From Patagioenas fasciata (Eukaryota > Chordata > Aves > Columbiformes > Columbidae), in the NCBI RefSeq assembly GCF_037038585.1, contig NW_027288510.1, forward strand, positions 1,555,001 to 1,619,000: a stretch of DNA of 64,000 nt. The letters run 5' to 3'. The translations under genes and the position numbers were made by a program. This document shows positions 28,601-36,795 of the stretch, in pieces; the first letter of the stretch is position 1; each line of letters starts with the position of its first letter. The notes under the pieces were generated by a model. That model saw only the letters and a list, made by a program, of their open reading frames with translations, had not been told where the DNA came from and did not search any database.

Positions 28601-29193
28601 CCAGAGCCCATTGTGACATCCTGGGGAGCCCCCTTTGTCCCCAGGGCCCATTGTGACATTTCTGGACCCCCCACTGTCTCCAGGGCCCATTGTGAACATC
28701 CTGGGGACCCCTCTTTGTCCCCAGGGCCCATTGTGACATCCTGGGGTGCCCCGTATGTCACCAGGGCCCATTTTGACACCGTGGGGACCCCCTGTTGTCC
28801 TCAGGGCCCATTGTGACATCCCAGGACCCCCAATTGTCCCCAGGGCCCATTGTGACACCATGGGGAACCCTCTTGTCACTGGGGATGCATTGTGACACAA
28901 TGGGGACCCCACCTTTGTCTCAAGTGCCCATTGTGACATCCTGGGGACCCCCTTTATCCCCAGGACCCATTGTGACGTCCCAGGACCCCATTTGTCCCCA
29001 GGGCCCATTGTGACATCCCAGGGCCCCACTTTGTCCCCAGGGCCCATTGTTACAGGGTGGGACCCCCCTTGTCCCCAGGGCCCATTGTGACATCCTGGTG
29101 ACTCCCTTTGTCCTCAGGGCCCATTGTGGCACCATGGGGACCCTCTTTGTCACTGGGGCCCATTGTGACATCCCAGGACCCCACTTTGTCTTA
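7606..29193 (+). repeat. Array B, left arm: ~39-bp minisatellite, about 550 units
   Basis: The typical unit reads CCCATTGTGACATCCTGGGG followed by ACCCCCTTTGTCCCCAGGG, 38-41 bp with 39 most common. The count is length divided by 39. A typical unit contains a 9-bp inverted repeat, CCTGGGGAC and GTCCCCAGG, separated by 6-8 bases. A common variant changes CATCCTGGGG to CATCCCAGG or CGTCCCAGG and destroys it. Another replaces GTCCCCAGGG with GTCACTGGGG. Higher-order blocks recur: one with ACATCCACTGCACCCCC lies near 8,311, 16,885, 20,343, 21,201, 22,731 and 25,480. Because 39 is divisible by three, a 13-residue peptide repeat stays open in most frames on both strands. No conserved domain is present, so I treat the open frames as non-genic. 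Confidence 0.95.
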
Positions 29194-29382
29194 GAAGGTC
29201 ACTAATCGGACTACTGGTACATCCTGACTCTGCTTTCTCAATAAACATTGAAGAACACCCGGGGTTTGTTTGCTCCAAGGGAAAACTTCCCTGCCACGGT
29301 TCCTGGTTCCTGGTCCTGTTTCCCGGTCCGGTTTGGCTTCGCTATCAGAACAGCTGCTGCCTCCACAGCCGCGCTCAAAGTC
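29194..29382. other. Unique segment after array B, with a polyadenylation signal
   Basis: This is the first non-repeat sequence after the array. An AATAAA hexamer sits at 29,240-29,245, about 50 bp past the last B unit. It could end a forward transcript through the array or be the remnant of an LTR or gene 3' end. No coding exon is recognisable. Confidence 0.4.
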
Positions 29383-30010
29383 CCCGTTGTGACACCGGGA
29401 TGGCGGGAGAAGGGGGGTGGCGGGGGCGGCAGCGGCGGCGATTGGGGGGGGGCAGTCGGGGCTGGGCGGACAAGCGGCGGCTGCTGCGGCTCCTCAGGCA
29501 GCGACAGCAGCAGCGATCGGGGGGACGTGGGGGGCGGACAAGCGGCGGCTGCTGCGGCTCCTCAGGCAGCGACCGCAGCAGCGATCGGGGGGACGTGGGG
29601 GGCGGACAAGCGGCGGCTCCTGCGGCTCCTCAGGCAGCGACAGCAGCAGCGATCGGGGGGACGTGGGGGGGCGGACAAGCGGCGGCTCCTGCGGCTCCTC
29701 AGGCAGCGACAGCAGCAGCGATCGGGGGGACGTGGAGGGCGGACAAGCGGCGGCTCCTCCGGCCGCGGCCAGGACGTGGCTTCGCCGGCACCGGGGCCCG
29801 AGACCGCGCGCTGTGGGGCTGCGGGGCGGCTGTGGGGCCGGGGGGCTCCGGGGGTCCCGCAGCGGCCGCTGTGGGGCGGGATGGGGCGGCTGTGGAATTA
29901 CCTGTGGGGCACTCATGGGGCTGCTGTAGGGGTCTTAAGAGGCATGTCTGGAGCACTTATGGGGCGACTATGGGGCAGGTGCTGGGCTGCTACAGCGGGA
30001 CCTGTGGGGC
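29383..30010. other. GC-rich CpG block (left copy of an inverted duplicate)
   Basis: Very CpG-rich DNA with long G runs, containing the 68-69 bp tandem repeat at 29,465-29,760 and ending in a GGGGC-rich stretch. Its first ~95 bp and its last ~35 bp (29,976-30,010) reappear inverted and directly joined at 32,258-32,387. Overlapping open frames rich in Gly, Arg and Ser are present, but they follow from base composition and I see no known protein. The block is CpG-island-like and could be a promoter or first exon. Confidence 0.6.
29465..29760. repeat. 68-69 bp GC-rich tandem repeat, four units plus a partial
   Basis: Units start at 29,465, 29,534, 29,602, 29,671 and 29,739 with GCGGACAAGCGGCGGCT. 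Each continues through GCGGCTCCTCAGGCAGCGAC and AGCAGCAGCGATCGGGGGG to a second G run. Spacings are 69, 68, 69 and 68 bp, so successive units change reading frame when 68 bp long. The paired G runs give each unit G-quadruplex potential on the plus strand. Confidence 0.85.
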
Positions 30011-30570
30011 ACCCAGGTATGTGCACCCAGCACCGCGTGCACGCACACGCAGCTACACACTGATGTGTAAGCAAACACGTGGCCACACACACGCACACTT
30101 CCACAAGCGTGCCCAGTCCCATCTATTGACAGAAAGACGTACGTGAAATGTACTGACATGCTTGAGGGTAAACACGTGCGTGGATGTTTGGCACACTGCA
30201 CACACGCACACGTCTGAACGATGATGCTCCAGCTTTAGCATAAATGGAGCTGACATCAAGGCACTCACATGTGGACAGACCAACGTTTATAGGCACTAAG
30301 GCTTTCGCGCACAGGTTCGTCCAAGAACAGGCACATACCTGCAGGCACCTCCGAATGTGTGTTCTGTGCATTCTCTTAAGGGACGCTAGATGGCAGCAAA
30401 GACCATGAAATTATTAACCTCAGTCTAACCCTAGGTTTATGACATTTTTTCTTACTATAGATGCGTTTGATGCTAAAAATTCCCCCAAATTGTAATGAAT
30501 ATGCGATAATTGTGTGAATACAAGCATCGCAAGAGCATCCAGTTTTTGGAGCACTTATGGAACATGATAA
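30011..30570. other. CA/CG-rich low-complexity spacer, no gene seen
   Basis: The first 200 bp are rich in CACACGCACAC-like and ACGTG motifs, grading into ordinary sequence by about 30,400. No exon, RNA gene or transposon end is recognisable. Confidence 0.5.
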
Positions 30571-30767
30571 AGCCAGGCAGAGCCTGACAAAGTGCGACAG
30601 AGCCCAACAGGGCTTGACAGAGCCTGATAGAACTCAACAGGGGCCGACAAATCCCGACAGCGCCTGACAGCGAACAGTGGAGTCTGGCAGGGCCTGACAG
30701 AGGCTGTCACAGCACGACAGAGCCAGAGGAGCCTGACAGAGCCCAGCAAACCCGACAGGAATAGACA
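30571..30767 (-). repeat. Decayed, inverted fragment of array A
   Basis: Repeated AGCCTGACAGAGCC and CAAACCCGACAGG strings are the reverse complement of array A units (GGCTCTGTCAGG, CCTGTCGGGTTTG). About ten 20-bp units remain and are far more diverged than the main array, with most CpGs lost. It lies in opposite orientation to the array at 1-7,602. Confidence 0.8.
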
Positions 30768-31614
30768 AGGCCTGGGTGCACAGACCTGGGTGCGTGTGGA
30801 AAGGTTTCTGCCTGTTTTCCAGTGAGGAATGGTGTGTGTGCACGTGGACAAACAGAAGGCGAAGCAGCTCGGTTCCAACACTGAAGAAGGCTGTACAGTC
30901 ACGTAGACACGGGGGCTGCTCCGCTCCTGCTCTCTTGCAGGACACAGAGGCCTCAGAGCCCTGTTCAGTTCAGTTCAGTTCCATACAATGTTCACTGACT
31001 GCAAGAAAATCCCTCAAATCCCCCACAATGTGGGGCTCAAAAGGGAGTCCCCCTGAAAAGAGGGGGTCACAGTCCAAAAATGCCTGAAAATTCCTGGGGG
31101 AGGATAAAACTTATTAAACCCTGTAAATATGAGCGTGAGAATTTCAAACAGAGAGAAGTCTGTCGTTTGTATTTATATATTGCAGAATGGTATTCATGTA
31201 GATATAAAATGATTTTAAAATAAAACCCCTTTTCTACTCTGTTATATAAAGGATTTTAGAATGTAAAGAATTTCTGTTGATGGTTTTAAGAATACAAACA
31301 TCTTATCTATTTGTAGATTAAAAAGTGAAGGACTTGAAAAAGAAAAAAATATCTAGATAGGAACTTAAAATAGAAAAAAGTGTGAGTAGGCAGAGCTATG
31401 TATAATTACTACGTGTTACATAGTCTAAATAGGTAATAAATATCATCTATATATATCCACTCACACCCGTATACATACCTTTAATTTATTAATAAATGTA
31501 AATCGATATCCCAGTCTAAATATATATAATTGTAAATATGTCAAAATCTGTAAATTTGAAAAGATACCTGAGTGTTAAAATGGAAGTTTAAATGTATTTA
31601 AGTGTAAATAGACA
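30768..31614. other. Single-copy DNA grading into an AT-rich stretch
   Basis: 30,768-31,110 is of mixed composition with no recognisable exon. From about 31,110 to 31,610 it is strongly AT-rich, with many TATATA and AATAAA-like strings. This ends abruptly at the CpG island that follows. I see no gene in it. Confidence 0.5.
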
Positions 31615-32010
31615 CCGGATCAGAGCGCAGCGCGGGACAAACGGGGACGGGTGATGATAGGCGGAGAGAATGGAAATTGACGTGCTTAGCTGGCCAATCA
31701 GATTGCGGAGAGGGAAGAGAAGGGGCGGGCCGCGGGGGCAGGGTTGTCTCGAGGGCTTCCCAATGCGCATGCGCAGAAGTGGGCGCTGCGAGGTGCACGG
31801 GGCGCTCTCGGCGGCCACGTGCGCGCACCGTTGGAGCCCGGAGCGGACTCGCTGCGCCGCTGTTTCTGCGAGGCCCCGGGGAGTGCCCGGCCCGGCCCCG
31901 CCCGGCCCGCTCCGCTCCGTCTCAGAGCCGCCTGGAGAGCCGGGTCGGGCAGCCCCTTCTCGGCTCCACCTCTTCCCGAGCTAAGCCACGCCCCCTTGGG
32001 GCCGTGCCAT
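31615..32010. promoter_or_regulatory. CpG island with NRF1, CCAAT and GC-box motifs
   Basis: A sharp switch from AT-rich to CpG-dense sequence. Visible motifs are CCAATCAG near 31,694, GGGGCGGGCC near 31,723, and the NRF1-type palindrome GCGCATGCGC near 31,764, followed by GGCCACGTGCGCGC near 31,814. A CCAAT box followed by GC box and NRF1 site is typical of TATA-less vertebrate housekeeping promoters. Short open frames run both ways, but none is a protein I recognise, so direction and target gene are unknown. Confidence 0.6.
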
Positions 32011-32024
32011 GTTGACCGCACCCT

Positions 32025-32215
32025 CTCCCTACCCCAAGAGGCTCCTCCCATGGGGGCGTGCCCCAGAGAATGCCCGCCCCCAGACCACCTCCCATGGGGC
32101 GTGACACAGAGGCTCCGCCCCCCCGAGGGGCTCCCCGTGGGCGTGCCCTCTCAGTACCCGCCCCTCGGCACTGACCCCACCCCATGTAGGCGGGGCCACA
32201 CCCAGCTGCCCCCTC
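32025..32215. promoter_or_regulatory. Cluster of GGGCGTG / GC-box elements
   Basis: Repeated CCATGGGGGCGTGCC, CCCATGGGGCGTGAC and CCGTGGGCGTGCC, plus CCGCCCC and GGCGGGGCC boxes, occur at short spacing. A further CCACGCCCCC lies near 31,984. These match Sp/KLF-type sites and extend the CpG island toward the inverted satellite arm. They may also be a decayed short tandem repeat. Confidence 0.45.
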
Positions 32216-32257
32216 CCATCTGTGACCCATAACCAAGCCCATAGCAGCCCTATGGCT

Positions 32258-32387
32258 GCCCCACAGGTCCCGCTGTAGCAGCCCAGCACCTGCCGCTTGT
32301 CCGCCCAGCCCCGACTGCCCCCCCCCAATCGCCGCCGCTGCCGCCCCCGCCACCCCCCTTCTCCCGCCATCCCGGTGTCACAACGGG
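32258..32387 (-). repeat. Inverted, internally deleted copy of the GC-rich block
   Basis: 32,293-32,387 is the near-exact reverse complement of the start of the block at 29,383, including the stretch reading ACACCGGGATGGCGGGAG on the minus strand. It is joined at GCGGACAAGCGGC to the reverse complement of 29,976-30,010. About 500 bp present in the left copy, including the 68-69 bp repeats, are missing here. Confidence 0.85.
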
Positions 32388-35022
32388 AGATGTTGCAATG
32401 GGCCCTGGGGACAAAGGGGGTCCCCAGGATGTCACAATGGGCCCTGGGGACAAGGGGGCCCCCAGGATCTCACAATGGGCCGTGGGGACAAAGAGGGGTC
32501 CCCAGGATGTCACAATGGACCCTGGGGACAATGGGGGGTCCTGGGACGTCACAATGGGCCCTGGGGACAAAGGGTTCCCCAGGATGTCACAATGGGCCCT
32601 GGGGACAATGGGGGTCCCCAGGATTTCACAATGGGCCCTGGGGACAACGGGGGTCCCGACGGTGTCACAATGGGCCCTTGGGCCAAAGGCTGTCCCCTGA
32701 ATGTCAAAATGGGCCCTGGGGACAATGGGGGTCCCCAGGATGTCACAATGGGCTCTGGGTACCATGGGGGGTCCGGGAACGTCACAATGGGCCCTGGGGA
32801 CAAAGGGGGTCCTGGGACGTCACAATGGGCCCCAGTGACAAAGGGGGTCCCAATGGTGCCACAATGGGTCCTGGGGAAAAAGGGCGTCCCCAGGATGTCA
32901 CAATGGGCTCTGGGGACAAGGGGGGTCCCCACGGTGTCACAATGGGTCTTGGGTACAAAGTGGGGTCCTGGGATGTCACATTGGGCCACAGTGACAAAAG
33001 GGGTCCCCATGGTGCCCCAATGGGCCCTGGGGACAAAGGAGGTCCCCATGGTGCCACAGTGGGCCCCAGTGACAAAGGGGGTCCCCACGGTGTCATAATG
33101 GGCCTTGGGTACAAACTGGGGTCCTGGGGTGTCACACTGGGCCACAGTGACAAAAGGGGGCCCCATGGTGCCACAATGGGCCCTGGGGACAAAGGGGGTC
33201 CCCAGGATGTCACAATGGGCCCTGGGGAGAAAGAGGGGGTCCCCATGGTGTCACAATGGGTCCCGAGTGATAAGGGGGGTCCCCACGGTGCCACAATGGG
33301 CCAGAGGGACGAGGCGGTCCCCATGATGTCACAATGGGCCCTGGGGACAATGAGGTGTGCCCAGGATGTCACAATGGGCCCTGAGGACAAGGGGGGGTCC
33401 CCATGCTGTCACAATGCGTTACCAGTGACAAGGGGGGTCCACATGGTGTCACGATGGGCCCTGGGGACAAACGGGGGTCCCTATGGTGTCACAATGGGTC
33501 CCCACTGACAAGTGGGGTCCTGAGATGTCACAATGGGTCCTTGGGACAAAGGAAGGTCCCCAGGATGTCACAATGGGCCCTGGGGACACTGGGGGTCCCC
33601 ATGGTGTATACAATGGGTCCCCAGTGACAAAGAGGGTCCCCAGGATGTCACAATGGGCCCTGGGGACAAAGGGGGTCCTGGGACTTCACAATGGGCCCTG
33701 CGTACAAGGGCGGGTCCCCAGGAGGTCACAATGGGCCCTGGGGGCAAAGGGGGCTCCTGGGATGTGACAATGGGCCCTGGAGTCAAAGGGGTGTCCCCAT
33801 GGTGTCACAATGGGCCCTGAGGACAATGGGGGTCCTGGGATGTCACAATGGGCACTGGGAAGAAAGAGGGGGTCCCCAGGGTGCCACTATGGGCCCTGGG
33901 GACAAGAGGGTCCCCAGGATATCACAATGGGCCCTGGGGACAACGAGGGTTCCGACGGTGTCACAATGGGCCCTTGGGAAAAAGGCTGTCCCCTGAATGT
34001 CACAATGGGCCCTGGGGACAATGGGGGTCCCCAGGATGTCACAATGGGCTCTGGGGAGAAAGGGGTGGTCCCCATGGTGTCACAATGGGCCCAAGTGACA
34101 AGGAGGGTCCCCATGGTTCCACGGTGGGCCCTGCGGACAACGGGGTCCACCGGATGTCACAATGGGCCCTGGGGACAAAGGGAGGTCCTAGGATGTCACA
34201 GTGGGCCCTGGGGACAAAGTGGGGTCCCCTGACTGTCACAATGGGAGCTGGGGACAAAGGGGGTCCTGGGATGTCACAATGGGCCCCAGTGACAAAGGGG
34301 GTCCCCATGGTGTCACAATGGGCCATGGGGACAAAGGGGGGTCCTCGGATGCCACAACGGGCCCTCGGGACAACTGGGGGGTCCTGAGATGTCGCAATGG
34401 GCCCTGGGGACAATGGGGGGTCCCCACGGTGCCACAATGGGTCCCCAGTGACAAGGGGAGTCCCCAGGATGTCACAATGGGCCCTGGGGATAAAGGGGGT
34501 CCCCAGGATGCCACAATGGGCCCTGGGGAAAAAGGGGGGTCCTGGGATGTCACAATGGGCCCTTGGGAAAAAGGCTGTCCCCTGAATGTCACAATGGGCC
34601 CTGGGGACAATGGGGGTCCCCAGGATGTCACAATGGGTCTTCAGTATAAAGTGGGGTCCTGGGATGTCACAATGGGCCCTGGGGATCAAGGATGGTGCCC
34701 AGGATGTCACAATGGGCTCTGGGGACAATGGGGGGTCCTGGAATGTCACAATGGGCCCTAGGGACAAAGGTTGGTCCCCAGGTTGTCACAATGGGTCCTG
34801 GGGACAACTGGGGGTCCCCAGGATGTCACAATGGGCCCTGGGGACAAGGGGGATACCCACGGTGTCAAAATGGGCCCTGGGGACAAAGGGAGGTCCCCAG
34901 GATGTCACAATGGGCCCTGGGGATGACGGGGGGTCCTGGGACGTCACAATGGGCCCTGGGGACAATGGGGCGTCCTGATATGTTACAATGAGCCCTGGGC
35001 ACAACTGGGGGGTCCTTAGATG
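32388..35022 (-). repeat. Array B, right arm, inverted, about 67 units
   Basis: The same 39-bp family as 7,606-29,193, but with the G-rich strand on plus: units read ATGTCACAATGGGCCCTGGG then GACAAAGGGGGTCCCCAGG. The hairpin-forming inverted repeat is kept in many units. The array ends in shortened GGGGGGTCCTTA units at about 35,022. The 403-codon open frame starting at 32,297 is a 13-residue repeat translation and is not annotated as a gene. Confidence 0.93.
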
Positions 35023-35045
35023 GGGGGTCCTTATGTGGGGGGTGA

Positions 35046-35732
35046 TGGTTAAAGTGTAAGTATGGAGAAGCTTGGCAGATTGATTATATTACACTTCCAC
35101 AAACACGCCAAGGTAAGCATTATGTACTTACAATGGTGGAAGCAACCACGGGATGGTTGGAAACATCTGCCGTACCTCATGCTACAGCCCGAAATACCAT
35201 CTTGGGCCTTGAGAAGCAAGTCCTTTGGTGGCCGGGTACGCCAGAAAGAATTGAATCAGACAATGGTACTCATTTCAAAAACAGTATTATAGACAATTGG
35301 GCCAAAGAACATGGTATTGAGTGGGTGTATCATATTCCATATCATGCACCAGCCTCTGGGAAAACTGAAAGGTACAATGGTTTGTTAAAAACTACACTAA
35401 AGGCACTGGGTGGTGGAGCCTTTAAAAACTGGGATTCACATTTAGCAAAAGCCACTTGGTTGGTCAACACCAGGGGATCAACCAATGGAGCCGGGCCTGC
35501 CCAATCAGAAATTCTATGGACTGTAGAAGGAGATAAAGTCCCTGTAGTACACATGGAAAATATGTTAGGAAAGGCAGTCTGGGTTCCTCCTGCCTCAGGC
35601 ACAGGCAAACCTATTCGTGGGATTGTTTTTGCCCAGGGACCTGGCAGCACCTGGTGGGTGATGCTTAAGGATGGAGAAGTTCGGTGTGCACCTCAAGGGG
35701 ATTTGATTTTAGGTGAAAATGTGCAATGCTGA
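35046..35732 (+). pseudogene. Retroviral integrase core, 5'-truncated (ERVL-like pol)
   Basis: Endogenous retroviral integrase remnant. The catalytic triad is intact in one frame: the first Asp at 35,082-35,084 (in QIDYI), the second at 35,259-35,261 (SDNGT), and Glu at 35,367-35,369 (KTERYNG). The last two are separated by 35 residues, the D,D-35-E spacing of retroviral integrases. The following C-terminal part runs to a natural-looking TGA at 35,730. The N-terminal zinc-binding domain is lost at the satellite junction and no start codon belongs to it, so this is a fragment. The frame is otherwise undamaged, suggesting a fairly young insertion. Confidence 0.85.
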
Positions 35733-35988
35733 ACTGTACGATGTGAATTGCCGCACTAACAATGTTTAATAAGTGTCTTTCAGATCAAGACAATGGTGAT
35801 GAAACCAGCGCTGGCTTCTTCGAGTGGCGCCCGACACCTTCTTCGAAGTTGGTGTCCTTAACCCACCAACAGGGGTCATGAGATGCACTTGGACCATTTT
35901 CCCTGCCCTGGGAGACTGTGGTGACAAAATGAACTTAATGAACTTTTCAAAGGATGGTCCACTGATTAATTACTCCTGTGTATATATG

Positions 35989-35991
35989 TAC

Positions 35992-36039
<48 letters not shown>
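35989..36039. repeat. (TA)n microsatellite inside the ERV
   Basis: About 20 TA dinucleotides follow a TGTATATATGTACATATG lead-in, between the integrase and the polypurine tract. Confidence 0.95.
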
Positions 36040-36041
<2 letters not shown>

Positions 36042-36123
36042 GTAGTGATTAATTAGATTGTATTGATAGATTGTATTGATAAGGTTTAAGTATTCAGTGA
36101 ATGTCATATGATAAGGGGTGGAA

Positions 36124-36795
36124 TGTCCTGGTTTTGTTAAAAACAAGTTTCTCTTTTAGCGAATTTTTGCCTGTCAGCTAAAGCCTTCATGTCAGCTGCA
36201 TTTTCCTGGAGAACCCGACACATGTTTTGGTTAAACCCAGCAAGGGAATGGAAACTTATTGACAAGCACGGATGGACATCTCGCGAGAGGGGCAACGAGA
36301 AACTGGTGATCGAGAGACTGACCAACGGTGAATAACATTCCGTTCACGTGAATACTTCATATAAAAGCGGGAGATCACGAGAATCTCGTCCCTTTTCCTT
36401 CCCTTTTGCCTTTTTCCTTCCCTTCTGCTCATGGCCGACATTAGGAGAGGACCTTGCTGGTCGTCCCTGCGAACGGAGGCCAGTGAGAGACTGAATCCAG
36501 CTCCGGTTGGCTGCAGAGTCTGATCCAGGACTTTGGGTGCTGGCTCTGCAGTTGCTGAGACTTACAAGATGGGTTTTGTATATTTGTATTATTTTCTCTG
36601 TTCTTATCAGTAGCATCAGTAAAACATCTTTAACTTTTCCAACTCTCTTCTCTCTGTCCTTCTTTCCCTCCCGATCGCCTGTCCTGAGTGGGAAGGGGGG
36701 AGAGGGAGGGGCAAAAGGGGGAAGTGGGGGGGAGAAGAGGTTAACAATACATCTGCCAGGGTTTGATTGTCACCCCGCAATCCTAACCCTCGACA
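36124..36795 (+). mobile_element. ERVL-like 3' LTR
   Basis: Starts TGTCCTGGTTTTGTT directly after a purine tract and ends CCCTCGACA. A TATA box (CATATAAAAGCG) lies near 36,357. It is the same LTR as the minus-strand solo copy at 49,701-50,333, with a similar U3, TATA region and T/C-rich U5. No matching target duplication is expected here, because the 5' end of the provirus is missing. Confidence 0.8.

Larger units (their letters stand above)
35023..36795 (+). mobile_element. 3' half of an ERVL-like (class III) endogenous retrovirus
   Basis: In order the element has a 5'-truncated integrase, about 380 bp of non-coding internal sequence with no env, a polypurine tract (AAGGGGTGGAA) and a complete LTR. 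Gag, protease, reverse transcriptase and the 5' LTR are absent, because array B sequence begins just upstream of the integrase. Lack of env, the integrase type and the 5-bp target duplication of its solo LTR relative (49,701-50,333) point to the ERVL group. The left junction lies in about 35,020-35,045. Confidence 0.75.

Noticed and set aside
32297..33508. A 403-codon frame starting in the GC-rich block and running through the inverted array
   Set aside because: The body is the 13-residue translation of the 39-bp unit. Other frames are equally open, so it is not evidence for a gene.
29383..35022. Perfect palindrome spanning the core
   Set aside because: The arms are very unequal (21.6 versus 2.6 kb) and the core is not symmetric; only the GC-rich block and array B family are inverted repeats.
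35824..35845. TGGCGCCCGACACC, resembling a tRNA-Lys primer binding site
   Set aside because: It lies after the integrase and before the 3' polypurine tract, where a primer site has no role, and the match stops after about 10 bases.
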